From Ideonella oryzae (GTDB lineage: Bacteria > Pseudomonadota > Gammaproteobacteria > Burkholderiales > Burkholderiaceae_C), in the NCBI RefSeq assembly GCF_024055665.1, contig NZ_JAMXMC010000007.1:186001-250000 (forward strand): DNA of 64,000 nucleotides, given 5' to 3'. This document shows positions 42,905 to 51,693 of this stretch, piece after piece. A model generated the notes under the pieces. The model made no database searches. It saw only the letters and a list, made by a program, of their open reading frames with translations, and was not told the DNA's origin. The translations under genes and the position numbers were made by a program. Each line of letters opens with the position of its first letter. Position 1 is the first letter of the stretch.

Positions 42905-45121
42905 ATGAACGCACGCACCACCATCCACGGCCTGCAGGTGGCCAACGAACTCTTCCGCTTCGTCGAGGACGAGGTGCTGCCGGGCACCGGCGTGGACGCC
43001 GCCGCCTTCTGGGCCGGCTTCGACAAGATCGTCGCCGACCTGGCGCCCAAGAATGCCGCCCTGCTGGCCGAGCGTGACCGCATCCAGGCCGAGATGGACG
43101 CCTGGCACCGCGCCCACCCGGGCCCCATCGCCGACATGCCGGCCTACCGCGGCTTCCTGGAGAAGATCGGCTACATCGTGCCCGAGCCGGCCTGCGTGAG
43201 CGCCACCACCACGAACGTGGACGCCGAGCTGGCCGTGCAGGCCGGCCCGCAGCTGGTGGTGCCCATCCTGAACGCCCGCTACGCCCTGAACGCCGCCAAC
43301 GCGCGCTGGGGCAGCCTGTACGACGCGCTGTACGGCACCGACGCCATCCCCGAGGCCGACGGCGCCGAGAAGGGCCGCGGCTACAACCCGGTGCGTGGCG
43401 CCAAGGTCATCGCCTTCGCCCGCCAGGTGCTGGACCAGGCCGCGCCGCTGGTCAGCGCCAGCCATGTGGACGCCGCCGGCTACGCCATCGAGGCCGGCCA
43501 GCTGGTGGTCAAGCTGAAGAACGGCACCCACACCGGCCTGACCAACCCGGCCCAGCTGGTGGGCTACCAGGGCGAGGCCGCCGCGCCCAAGAGCGTGCTG
43601 CTGGCCCACCACGGCCTGCACCTGGACATCCAGATCGACCGCAGCACCCCGATCGGCCAGAGCGATGCCGCCGGCGTGAGCGACATCATCATGGAAGCCG
43701 CCCTGTCCACCATCCTGGACCTGGAAGACTCCGTGGCCGCGGTGGATGCCGAGGACAAGGTGCTGGCCTACCGCAACTGGCTGGGCATCCAGCTGGGCAC
43801 GCTGACCGAGGAAGTGAGCAAGGGCGGCAGCACCTTCACCCGCCGCCTGAACGCCGACCGCGTCTACACCGCCCCGAGCGGCCAGGGCACTGTCGCCCTG
43901 CACGGCCGCAGCCTGATGTTCGTGCGCAATGTCGGCCACCTGATGACCAACCCGGCCATCCTGTGGGGCGCCGACGGCCGCGAGATCCCCGAGGGCATCC
44001 TGGACGCGGTGATCACCACCGCCATCGCGATGCACGACCTGCAGCGCCATGGGCAGAACGGCATCACCAATTCCCGCGCGGGCTCGGTCTACATCGTCAA
44101 GCCCAAGATGCACGGCCCAACCGAAGTGGCCTTTGCCAACGAGCTGTTCGGCCGCGTCGAGCAGCTGCTGGGCCTGCCGGCCAGCACCGTCAAGCTGGGC
44201 ATCATGGACGAGGAGCGCCGCACCTCGGTCAACCTGAAGGCCTGCATCGCCGCGGCCGCCAGCCGCGTGGCCTTCATCAACACCGGCTTCCTGGACCGCA
44301 CCGGCGACGAGATGCACACCGCCATGCTGGCCGGCCCGGTGATGCGCAAGGGCGACATCAAGGGCAGCGCCTGGATCGCCGCCTACGAGCGTCGCAACGT
44401 GCTGATCGGCCTGCAGTGCGGCCTGCGCGGCCGCGCCCAGATCGGCAAGGGCATGTGGGCCATGCCCGACCTGATGGCCGAGATGCTCAAGCAGAAGATC
44501 GGCCACCCCAAGGCCGGCGCCAACACCGCCTGGGTGCCCAGCCCCACCGCCGCCACCCTGCACGCGCTGCACTACCACCAGGTCAGCGTGGCCGAGGTGC
44601 AGCAGACGCTGGAAGCCGAGGCCGCCAGCATGGCCACCAGCGGCCTGCACGAGAAGCTGCTCAACGATCTGCTGACCATCCCCGTGGTGGCCAAAGCAAC
44701 CTGGAGCGCGACCGAGCGCCAACAGGAGATCGACAACAACATCCAGGGCATCCTGGGCTACGTGGTGCGCTGGATCGACCAGGGCGTGGGCTGCTCCAAG
44801 GTGCCCGACATCAACGACATCGGCCTGATGGAAGACCGCGCCACGCTGCGCATCTCCAGCCAGCACGTGGCCAACTGGCTGCACCACGGCGTGGTGAGCG
44901 AGGCCCAGGTGCGCGAGACCTTCGAGCGCATGGCCGCCAAGGTGGACCAGCAGAACGCCGGTGACCCGCTGTACCTGCCGATGGCCGGCCACGCCGAGAC
45001 CAGCTACGCCTACCGCGCGGCGCTGGACCTGGTCTTCAAGGGCCTGGCCCAGCCCAGCGGCTACACCGAGCCGCTGCTGCACGCCTGGCGCCTGAAGGTC
45101 AAGGCCGCCCGCCGCGCCTGA
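42905..45121 (+). CDS. glcB: Malate synthase G
   Basis: A 738-residue monomeric malate synthase that condenses glyoxylate with acetyl-CoA. Conserved parts are '[20 protein letters not shown]', '[20 protein letters not shown]', '[20 protein letters not shown]', '[20 protein letters not shown]' and '[19 protein letters not shown]'. The active-site Arg, Glu, Asp and Cys regions appear intact. GAGGTGACGAT precedes the ATG. It works in the glyoxylate bypass or glycolate use. A strong terminator follows. Confidence 0.97.
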   Translation: MNARTTIHGLQVANELFRFVEDEVLPGTGVDAAAFWAGFDKIVADLAPKNAALLAERDRIQAEMDAWHRAHPGPIADMPAYRGFLEKIGYIVPEPACVSATTTNVDAELAVQAGPQLVVPILNARYALNAANARWGSLYDALYGTDAIPEADGAEKGRGYNPVRGAKVIAFARQVLDQAAPLVSASHVDAAGYAIEAGQLVVKLKNGTHTGLTNPAQLVGYQGEAAAPKSVLLAHHGLHLDIQIDRSTPIGQSDAAGVSDIIMEAALSTILDLEDSVAAVDAEDKVLAYRNWLGIQLGTLTEEVSKGGSTFTRRLNADRVYTAPSGQGTVALHGRSLMFVRNVGHLMTNPAILWGADGREIPEGILDAVITTAIAMHDLQRHGQNGITNSRAGSVYIVKPKMHGPTEVAFANELFGRVEQLLGLPASTVKLGIMDEERRTSVNLKACIAAAASRVAFINTGFLDRTGDEMHTAMLAGPVMRKGDIKGSAWIAAYERRNVLIGLQCGLRGRAQIGKGMWAMPDLMAEMLKQKIGHPKAGANTAWVPSPTAATLHALHYHQVSVAEVQQTLEAEAASMATSGLHEKLLNDLLTIPVVAKATWSATERQQEIDNNIQGILGYVVRWIDQGVGCSKVPDINDIGLMEDRATLRISSQHVANWLHHGVVSEAQVRETFERMAAKVDQQNAGDPLYLPMAGHAETSYAYRAALDLVFKGLAQPSGYTEPLLHAWRLKVKAARRA

Positions 45122-45143
45122 GCCCGCTGCGTTGCCTGACACA

Positions 45144-45170
45144 GGGCCACCCCACGGGGTGGCCCTTTTT
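45144..45170 (+). terminator. Rho-independent terminator after glcB
   Basis: Stem of 8-10 bp (GGGCCACC with GGTGGCCC) followed by five T, 22 nt after the glcB stop. Confidence 0.9.
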
Positions 45171-45182
45171 CATGGGCGGACC

Positions 45183-45944
45183 TCAGTGCCCGAACGCGTC
45201 CCTGCCGGTCTTGAGGATCAGCAGACTGACCACCACGATGAACACGCCGCGCACGAAGCCGGCGCCGTGGCGCAGCGCCAAGCGGGTGCCCAGCAGGCTG
45301 CCGGCCACATTGGCCACGGCCAGCATCGCCGCCACCTGCCACCAGAGGTGACCCTTGGCGATGAACAGCGCCAGCGCGGCCGCATTGGTGGCAGTGTTGA
45401 GCAGCTTGGCCGCGGCCGAGGCGTTGAGGAAGTCGTAGCCCAGCACGCGCACGAACAGGAACACGAAGAAGCTGCCGGTCCCTGGGCCGAAGAAGCCGTC
45501 GTAGAAGCCGATGCCCAGGCCGATCAGGCCGGCGGCGGTGGCCTCCGCCCGGCCGGCCAGACGCGGGGCGTGGACCCGACCGAGGTCCTTGCGCAGCAGG
45601 GTGTAGAGCAGGATGGCCGCCAGCACGAAGGGCAGGGCACGGCGCAGGCTGTCGGCATGCACCTGGGTCAGTGTCCAGGCGCCCACGAAGCTGCCCAGCA
45701 GGGCCGCGCCCACCGCCGGCCCCAGCGCCGCCCAGCGCAGCTGCACCCGGCGCGCGAACTGGCCGGCCGCCCAGGCCGTGCCCCAGATGGCACCGCCCTT
45801 GTTGGTGCCCATCAGCGTGGCCGGCGGGGCCGCGGGATAGGTGGCGAACAAGGCCGGCACCAGGATCAGGCCGCCGCCACCCACGATGGCATCCACACAC
45901 CCGGCCAGCCCGGAGGCCGCCGCCACCAGCAGCAAATCCCACAT
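45183..45944 (-). CDS. TSUP/TauE-SafE family membrane permease
   Basis: A 253-residue protein with about eight hydrophobic segments. The TSUP signature 'DAIVGGGGLILVPAL' is near residue 18-32 and its repeat 'GFYDGFFGPGTGSFFVFLFV' near 145-165. Such permeases move sulfite, sulfoacetate or other small organosulfur anions. I chose the ATG that begins the first helix ('MWDLLLVAAASGLAG'); an upstream GTG would add 30 basic, cysteine-containing residues. It lies opposite the glcB terminator and downstream of the GMC oxidoreductase gene on the same strand. Confidence 0.85.
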   Translation of the reverse strand: MWDLLLVAAASGLAGCVDAIVGGGGLILVPALFATYPAAPPATLMGTNKGGAIWGTAWAAGQFARRVQLRWAALGPAVGAALLGSFVGAWTLTQVHADSLRRALPFVLAAILLYTLLRKDLGRVHAPRLAGRAEATAAGLIGLGIGFYDGFFGPGTGSFFVFLFVRVLGYDFLNASAAAKLLNTATNAAALALFIAKGHLWWQVAAMLAVANVAGSLLGTRLALRHGAGFVRGVFIVVVSLLILKTGRDAFGH

Positions 45945-45996
45945 CGTCAGAGGTGCGCAAGCGCGAAACAGAGGCGCTTTGCACGCCGGAAATGAA

Positions 45997-46026
45997 CAAG
46001 GGCGCCAGCGGTGGCTGGCGCCCTTG
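45997..46026 (-). terminator. Hairpin downstream of the GMC oxidoreductase gene
   Basis: A perfect 13-bp stem (CAAGGGCGCCAGC with its complement) and 4-nt loop, followed on the minus strand by TTCATTT. It lies about 185 nt after the GMC stop and 53 nt before the TSUP start. The stretch 46027-46211 in between shows no open frame and no RNA family I can name. Confidence 0.5.
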
Positions 46027-46211
46027 ATTGTCACATTGTGACGATCCGGTCAGGTCCCGGTTGTCGGTCCCGCCGGATGGGCTGGCTTGAGTTCTGAGTC
46101 TCAGCCCAACGGTTTTTGTCTCCTCGGCCCCCTACAGCAGCGCACCACACAGGGGCTTATCGCTGAGAGTGGACGCACTTTAATGGCGCGGGGGCTTGAG
46201 GCACATCAGGG

Positions 46212-47918
46212 CTAACCCCGGTCCTGGCGAATCCAGCCAGCCGCCCGCTCGGCGATCATCAGCGTGGGCGAGTTGGTGTTGCCGCTGGTGATGGAGGGCA
46301 TCACGCTGGCGTCAGCCACCCGCAGGCCCCGCAGGCCACGCACGCGCAGGCGGCTGTCCACCACCGCCATCGGATCGTCCGACCGCCCCATCTTGCAGGT
46401 GCCCACCGGATGGAAGATGGTGGTGCCAATGTCCCCGGCCAGGCGGGCCAGGTCCTCGTCGCTCTGGTACTGGACGCCGGGCTTGACCTCCCGCGGCCGG
46501 TAGGGCGCCAGCGACGGCATGGCGGCGATGCGGCGGGTCAGGCGCAGCGAGTCCGCGGCGACCTGACGGTCCTCCTCGGTGCTGAGGTAGTTGGCCAGGA
46601 TGGACGGCGCGGCCTCCGGATCGGCCGAGGTGATCCGGATGCGGCCGCGGGAGCTCGGGTTGAGGTTGCAGACGCTGGCCGTGAAGGCATTGAAGCTGTG
46701 CAGGGGCTCGCCGAAGGCCTCCAGCGACAGCGGCTGCACGTGGTACTGCACATTGGGCCAGGCGTAACGTTCCGACGAGCGGGTGAAGGCCCCCAGCTGT
46801 GACGGCGCCATGCTCATCGGCCCGCGTCGGCGCAGCGCATAGTCCAGGCCGATTCGGGCCTTGCCCCACCAGGTCTGGGCCAGCGTGTTGAGCGTGGGCA
46901 CCCCGTCCACCTGGAAGACCGCGCGGATCTGCAGATGGTCCTGCAGGTTCCCACCCACGCCGGGCAGCTCATGCACCGGGGTGATGCCCAGGCCGTGCAG
47001 GAAGGCACCATCGCCCACCCCGGAGCGCTGCAGGATGGACGGCGTGCCGACCGCGCCGGCAGCCATCACCACCTCCTGGCGGGCCCGCGCCACCAGCGGC
47101 GCACCGCCGCCCAGCGGCAGAACCTCCACCCCGGTGACGCGCGACGCACCGTCGGCATCGGTGTCGATCAGCAGGCGGCTGACGGTGGCACCGGTCCACA
47201 CATGCAGATTGTCACGGTGGTCGCGCAACAGCGCTGGGCGCAGAAAGGCCTTGGCCGCGTTCCAGCGCCAGCCATTGCGCTGGTTGACCTCGAAATAGCC
47301 CACACCCTCGTTGTTGCCCCGGTTGAAGTCCTCGGTGGCCGGGATGCCGGCCTCCTGGGCTGCGGCAGCAAAAGCGTCCAGGATCTTCCAGGACAGGCGC
47401 TGGCGCTCGACCCGCCACTCGCCACCAGCGCGCCCGCCCTTGGGATCAAGGCCCGGCGCGGCGTGGTGTTCGCTGGCGCCACGCCAATGGTCCTCGTGGG
47501 CCAGGAAGGCGGGCAGGCACTCGTCCCAGCGCCAGGCCGCATCGCCCACCTGTTCGGCCCAACGGTCGTAGTCGCGTGACTGGCCACGCATGTAGATCAT
47601 GCCGTTGATGCTGGAGCAGCCGCCCAGCACCTTGCCGCGCGGGTAGCGCAGGCGCCGGCCATTGAGGCCCGGGTCGGAATCGGTCTGGTAGAGCCAGTCG
47701 GTGCGCGGGTTGCCGATGCAGTACAGGTAGCCCACCGGGATGTGGATCCAGAGGTAGTCGTCCTTGCCGCCCGCCTCGATCAGCAGCACACGGCAGGCGG
47801 GATCGGCCGACAGCCGGTTGGCCAGCAGGCAGCCCGCGGTGCCAGCACCGACGATGACCACATCGAAGTCCTGGACGGCGCCCGGCATGCGGGCCGTGGA
47901 AGCGGTGTTTGATTTCAA
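46212..47918 (-). CDS. GMC-family FAD-dependent oxidoreductase (choline/alcohol dehydrogenase-like)
   Basis: A 568-residue flavoprotein. The FAD-binding motif is 'FDVVIVGAGTAGCLLANRLS' (about residues 18-37), GMC signature 1 'YPRGKVLGGCSSINGMIYMR', signature 2 near 'MAAGAVGTPSILQRSGVG', and the C-terminal catalytic region 'TIFHPVGTCKMG' with 'VADASVMPSITSGNTNSPTL'. The family oxidises alcohols such as choline, glycerol-type or aromatic alcohols; the substrate cannot be told. The start is TTG, supported by AGGAG ten bases upstream; the nearest in-frame ATG is 10 codons later without a Shine-Dalgarno. A LysR gene is divergent. Confidence 0.9.
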   Translation of the reverse strand: MKSNTASTARMPGAVQDFDVVIVGAGTAGCLLANRLSADPACRVLLIEAGGKDDYLWIHIPVGYLYCIGNPRTDWLYQTDSDPGLNGRRLRYPRGKVLGGCSSINGMIYMRGQSRDYDRWAEQVGDAAWRWDECLPAFLAHEDHWRGASEHHAAPGLDPKGGRAGGEWRVERQRLSWKILDAFAAAAQEAGIPATEDFNRGNNEGVGYFEVNQRNGWRWNAAKAFLRPALLRDHRDNLHVWTGATVSRLLIDTDADGASRVTGVEVLPLGGGAPLVARARQEVVMAAGAVGTPSILQRSGVGDGAFLHGLGITPVHELPGVGGNLQDHLQIRAVFQVDGVPTLNTLAQTWWGKARIGLDYALRRRGPMSMAPSQLGAFTRSSERYAWPNVQYHVQPLSLEAFGEPLHSFNAFTASVCNLNPSSRGRIRITSADPEAAPSILANYLSTEEDRQVAADSLRLTRRIAAMPSLAPYRPREVKPGVQYQSDEDLARLAGDIGTTIFHPVGTCKMGRSDDPMAVVDSRLRVRGLRGLRVADASVMPSITSGNTNSPTLMIAERAAGWIRQDRG

Positions 47919-47989
47919 TTTGGCTTGTCTCCTGATGAAGCACTCTAGGCAAAGTAGCCGGGACTGAGCACACTTCTGCCCCAGCTCTC

Positions 47990-48008
47990 ATTTCAAGATT
48001 CCTGAAAT
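47990..48008. promoter_or_regulatory. Candidate LysR-type box overlapping the regulator's own ribosome-binding region
   Basis: ATTTCA-N7-TGAAAT, a perfect 6-bp inverted repeat with the T-N11-A core, ending 3 nt before the LysR start codon. It suits autorepression and control of the divergent GMC gene. Confidence 0.55.
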
Positions 48009-48011
48009 CGC

Positions 48012-48917
48012 ATGCGTGCCGATCTGCGCCAGCTCCAGGCCCTGGTGGCCATTGCCGACCATGGCACCTTGGGCCGTGCCGCCGATGCGCTGCACTGCAG
48101 CCCCTCGGCCCTGTCCATGCAGCTCTCCGCCCTGGAGGCCCGCATCGGCCAGGTGCTGACCGAGCGCACCGGCCGCGGGCTGCGCCTGAGCGCCGAGGGC
48201 GAGCGCCTGCTGCCGGCGGCGCGCGACACGGTGCATGCCGCCGAGCGCTTTGCCCAGCTGGCCCGCGCGGCCCCGGTGGACGGCCAGCCGGCGCCGGCCG
48301 TGCCGGTGGTGGTGGGCACCATCCTGGACCCGCCGGCCATTCGGCTGGGCGAGTTCCTGCGCGCGGTGCGCGAACGGGGGCCGCAGCTGCACCCGGAACT
48401 GCGCCACGGCATCTCGGGCAGCGTGCTGCGGGAGGTGCAGGACGGCCGGGTGGACCTGGGCTTCTTCCTGGGCGAGGCCGAGGGCCCGGGCTGGCGGGTG
48501 CAGACCCTGGCCCCGGTGCGCTACGTGGTGGTGGCGCCGCGGGGCTGGCAGGGCCGACTGGAGGGACGGCGCTGGGAGGACCTGGCGGCCCTGCCGTGGA
48601 TCGACACACCCAAGGAATCGGTGCACCACGCCCTGCTGCGGCCCATCTTCGGCGGGCGGCCTCGCAGCACCGTGGCCCGGGTGGACCAGGAGGCCTCCAT
48701 GCTGGACCTGGTGCGGGCCGGCTTCGGCCTGAGCCTGGCGCGGGAAGCGGTGGCGCTGCGCGAGGCCCATGTGGGCGGACTGGCCGTGTCCCGCGAGCAC
48801 CGACTGGACACCACGCTGTCGCTGGGCGCCCTGGAGAGTCAGGACGATCCGGCCCGGGCGGAGGCCCTGGACACCCTGTTCGAGGCCGCCGCCGCCGTCT
48901 GGCGCAGCGGCCCCTGA
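48012..48917 (+). CDS. LysR-family transcriptional regulator
   Basis: A 301-residue LysR regulator. The winged HTH lies at residues 1-60 ('LQALVAIADHGTLGRAADAL' and 'SALSMQLSALEARIGQVLTE'), and a periplasmic-binding-protein-like effector domain runs from about residue 90. It is divergent from the GMC oxidoreductase, its likely target, with 93 nt between the starts. An inverted repeat overlaps the position where the Shine-Dalgarno should be. Its stop lies 8 nt from the convergent marC stop. Confidence 0.88.
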   Translation: MRADLRQLQALVAIADHGTLGRAADALHCSPSALSMQLSALEARIGQVLTERTGRGLRLSAEGERLLPAARDTVHAAERFAQLARAAPVDGQPAPAVPVVVGTILDPPAIRLGEFLRAVRERGPQLHPELRHGISGSVLREVQDGRVDLGFFLGEAEGPGWRVQTLAPVRYVVVAPRGWQGRLEGRRWEDLAALPWIDTPKESVHHALLRPIFGGRPRSTVARVDQEASMLDLVRAGFGLSLAREAVALREAHVGGLAVSREHRLDTTLSLGALESQDDPARAEALDTLFEAAAAVWRSGP

Positions 48918-48925
48918 GCGGTCGC

Positions 48926-49564
48926 TCAACGGGCGTGCGACGTCAGCACCGGAAACAGCACGCCCAATCCGTCGGCCAGCAGCTCCACCGCCATCGCCGC
49001 CAGGATCAAACCCATCAGCCGCACCATCACGTTGATGCCGGTCTGGCCCAGCACCCGGGCGATGCGGCCCGCGGCCGAGAAGGCCAGGAAAGTGGCCGCG
49101 CCGATCACCACGCCGTAGCCCACCAGCACCGCGTGTTCCCAGAAGGTCCGCGTCTTCTCGGCGTAGATCACCATGGTCGAGATGGTGGCCGGACCGGTCA
49201 GCAACGGAATGCCCAGCGGCACCACCGCCACCGAGGCCCCGGATTCCGCCTTGGCCCGCCCCTGGTCCGCATCCCCTGGGCGGCTCTCACCGGGCCGGGC
49301 GTTGAGCATGTTCAGTGAAGACACCAGCAGCAACATGCCGCCGCCCACCTGGAAGGAGGCCACCGAGATACCGAAGAAGGCGATGATCTTCAGGCCGGCG
49401 ATGCCGCTGATGGCGATGACCGCAAAGGCAGTCAGCGAGCTGACCCGGATCGTGCGTCGCCGCTCCTGAGGCGTCAGCCCCTGGGTGAAGTGAATGAAGA
49501 ACGGCACCGCCCCGATCGGGTTGACGATCGCCAGCAGCGCAATCAGGGGCTTGATCAGGTCCAT
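48926..49564 (-). CDS. MarC-family integral membrane protein
   Basis: A 212-residue protein with six hydrophobic segments. 'LIALLAIVNPIGAVPFFIHF', 'IIAFFGISVASFQVGGGMLL' and 'AVVPLGIPLLTGPATISTMV' are typical of MarC/UPF0056. The family was once linked to multiple antibiotic resistance, but its function is not established. The start at 'MDLIKP' begins the first helix; the longer open frame adds 26 polar residues. The Shine-Dalgarno is weak. Confidence 0.88.
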   Translation of the reverse strand: MDLIKPLIALLAIVNPIGAVPFFIHFTQGLTPQERRRTIRVSSLTAFAVIAISGIAGLKIIAFFGISVASFQVGGGMLLLVSSLNMLNARPGESRPGDADQGRAKAESGASVAVVPLGIPLLTGPATISTMVIYAEKTRTFWEHAVLVGYGVVIGAATFLAFSAAGRIARVLGQTGINVMVRLMGLILAAMAVELLADGLGVLFPVLTSHAR

Positions 49565-49846
49565 GCCGCCGATTCTGGCGGCAACTGTGGGTTTTTCGCA
49601 GCGTGAACCTCTCGGCGACGGGGCGCAAACACCGAATTCCATCCACCGCCCCGGGCCATCGGAGCATCAAAACAACAGATTGCAGTTGACCCCTTTACTC
49701 TTCCGAATCTTTTGTGTTCATAATGCCTCGCAACCCGTTGTCAAACGGGTGATGAATGCTGTGTCTGGACGCGGCACCTTCGCTTGATGGTTCACGCTGG
49801 GTTGAAGCTCCACATGGTCTTTTGGTGATTGAAAGGAGCTTCCCCC

Positions 49847-50281
49847 ATGGGAAACAAACTTTACGTCGGCAACCTCGCCTACAGCGTGCGCGACGACTCC
49901 CTGCAACAAGCGTTCTCCGAGTTCGGCACCGTCACCTCTGCCAAGGTGATGATGGACCGTGAAACCGGTCGTTCCAAGGGCTTCGGCTTTGTGGAAATGG
50001 GCTCGGACGCCGAAGCCCAGGCCGCAATCAACGGCATGAACGGCCAGCCCCTGGAAGGCCGCAACATCGTGGTCAACGAGGCCCGTCCCCGCGAAGAGCG
50101 TCCGGGCGGCTTCGGCGGCGGCGGTAGCCGCGGCGGCTTCGGCGGTGGCGGCGGCGGTGGCCGCAGCCCCTACGGCGGTGGTGGCAGCGGCGGCGGCTAC
50201 GGTGGTGGCGGCGGCGGCGGTGGCCGCAGCCCCTACGGCGGCGGTGGCCGCAGTGGTGGCGGTGGCCGCGGCGGCTACTGA
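49847..50281 (+). CDS. Glycine-rich RNA-binding protein (RRM)
   Basis: A 144-residue protein. One RRM covers residues 1-80, with RNP2 'KLYVGNLAY' and RNP1 'SKGFGFVEM'. The glycine-rich tail (about 85-144) has repeated 'GGGGRSPYGGGG' blocks. This is the bacterial Rbp type, often cold-induced and acting on RNA structure. AAGGAG lies nine bases before the ATG. The roughly 280-nt upstream region holds an AT-rich stretch (TTTACT ... CATAAT near 49695-49725) that may be its promoter and gives a long leader, as in cold-shock genes. Confidence 0.9.
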   Translation: MGNKLYVGNLAYSVRDDSLQQAFSEFGTVTSAKVMMDRETGRSKGFGFVEMGSDAEAQAAINGMNGQPLEGRNIVVNEARPREERPGGFGGGGSRGGFGGGGGGGRSPYGGGGSGGGYGGGGGGGGRSPYGGGGRSGGGGRGGY

Positions 50282-50308
50282 TCCCCTGGCAGCCTCGCGC
50301 TGCCCCTG

Positions 50309-50342
50309 AACAATGCCCCGGTCTTCCGGGGCATTGTTCTTT
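50309..50342 (+). terminator. Rho-independent terminator after the RRM gene
   Basis: A perfect 13-bp stem (AACAATGCCCCGG with its complement), TCTT loop, then CTTT, 28 nt after the stop codon. The T run is short but the stem is very stable. Confidence 0.8.
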
Positions 50343-50381
50343 CCGGGCCGAAATCGATGCCCCGAAGGCTTCCGGGGGATC

Positions 50382-51074
50382 TCAGCGCTGCGCGGCGCTG
50401 GCGGCACGCGGCATCAGCACGGCGCGGGTGTGGCCTCTCAGGGTGACCAGCCCGCTGGCCTGGTCGTAGCTGAAGGCATCGGCGACCACTTCGGTGTTGC
50501 CCTGTCGGACCGACACGGGTTTGTCCGAGGACACCCGCCGGAGCCTGGGCTCCGCAGTCAACTCCTCGCCCAGCATGGTCACCGTTTCGCCCGAGGTGCT
50601 GGTGCTGATCACATGGGCCGCGCCCATCAGCTGCACCTTGCTGCCGTCGCCCGCGGCCAGCGCCTCGCGCGCCGTGGCCCGCGTCACCCGGCCATCGGGG
50701 TGATAGAACAGGGCGTGGACGGTGTCGATCTCGATCTCGTCGGTGTCGGGGTAATGGCGCGAATGCTCGCCCTCGATCCGGGTGGTCGGCCGGCCTTGCG
50801 CGTCGTAGCGCTCCAGCGTGAAGTGCTCCACCTGGTAATCAGGCACGTGGCGCACGCCGGCTTGGGGACGCGTTGTCTCAGGCTGAGGGGCGTTCTTCAC
50901 CAGCCACCAGGTCCCGGCGGCCAGCACGGCCATGGTGAACAGGGGCAGGGCCGTCCCGGCCAGACTGCCCAGACGGGCGCGCCAGGCCAGACGGGGCCGG
51001 CAGGGTGCGCCAGGGTCCTTGCCCAGGCTGACCGGCACCTCCGGCAGATCGGGCAGGTGAAGTTCGCCGCTCAT
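50382..51074 (-). CDS. lptC: LPS export system protein LptC
   Basis: A 230-residue bitopic protein. One N-terminal helix ('ALPLFTMAVLAAGTWWLV', about residues 40-58) is followed by a periplasmic LptA-like jellyroll with 'PDYQVEHFTLERYDAQGRP', 'GEHSRHYPDTDEIEIDTVHA' and 'VVADAFSYDQASGLVTLRGH'. LptC receives LPS from LptB2FG and hands it to LptA. It follows kdsC after 42 nt, in the order kdsD-kdsC-lptC, but lptA-lptB are about 15 kb away. Confidence 0.88.
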   Translation of the reverse strand: MSGELHLPDLPEVPVSLGKDPGAPCRPRLAWRARLGSLAGTALPLFTMAVLAAGTWWLVKNAPQPETTRPQAGVRHVPDYQVEHFTLERYDAQGRPTTRIEGEHSRHYPDTDEIEIDTVHALFYHPDGRVTRATAREALAAGDGSKVQLMGAAHVISTSTSGETVTMLGEELTAEPRLRRVSSDKPVSVRQGNTEVVADAFSYDQASGLVTLRGHTRAVLMPRAASAAQR

Positions 51075-51116
51075 CGGCTGCCCACCTGGCCCAGGAGCAG
51101 ACCCAGCCCGCTCATC

Positions 51117-51692
51117 TCAGCGGCCGTCCAGCGTCTGCAGGTGGCCGTGGAACAGCGCACCGTAGCGGCCCGCGGCCATCAGCAGCAGGTCGCAGAACTC
51201 GCGCGCAGCCCCCTGACCGCCCGGGACCGCCGTGACATGGTGCGCCACCGCCTTCACCTCGGCATGGGCATTGGCCGGCGCGCAGGCAAAGGCCGCACGG
51301 GCCAGCAGCGGCAGGTCCGGCCAATCGTCGCCGATGGCCGCCACCTCGGACCAGTCCGCCCCCAGCGAGGCCAGCAGCGGCGTGGCCGCGGCCAGCTTGT
51401 CCTTCACGCCATACAGGGCGTGGCGCAGGCCCAGATCGGCCACGCGACGGCGCACCGCCGCCGAATCCCGGCCGGTGATGATCACCGGCTCGATGCCCGC
51501 CTGCGCCAGCAGCTTCAGGCCGTGGCCATCCAGGGTGGAGAAGGCCTTGAAGACCTCGCCCTGCTCGCCGATGAAGACGCTGCCATCGGTCAGCACCCCG
51601 TCCACATCGAACAACGCAACCTTGACGCCCAGGCCCGCGCCCTGGGCACGCACCAGCAGTTCGGGGGGAAAGCGCAGGGCAGGTTCGGTCAT
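51117..51692 (-). CDS. kdsC: 3-deoxy-D-manno-octulosonate 8-phosphate phosphatase
   Basis: A 191-residue C0-type HAD phosphatase. The catalytic aspartates are in 'ALFDVDGVLTDGSVFIG', with 'IITGRDSAAVRRRVADLG' and 'VAAIGDDWPDLPLL'. It removes the phosphate from KDO-8-P in KDO synthesis for LPS. It starts one base before the kdsD stop region (gap of 1 nt), so it is translated with kdsD. Confidence 0.95.
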   Translation of the reverse strand: MTEPALRFPPELLVRAQGAGLGVKVALFDVDGVLTDGSVFIGEQGEVFKAFSTLDGHGLKLLAQAGIEPVIITGRDSAAVRRRVADLGLRHALYGVKDKLAAATPLLASLGADWSEVAAIGDDWPDLPLLARAAFACAPANAHAEVKAVAHHVTAVPGGQGAAREFCDLLLMAAGRYGALFHGHLQTLDGR

Positions 51693-51693
51693 C

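Noticed and set aside
46040-46140. TPP-riboswitch-like pieces (CTGAGA and ACCTGACCGG on the minus strand)
   Set aside because: The order and spacing do not give the conserved second domain, and no thiamine gene follows. Chance resemblance is likely.
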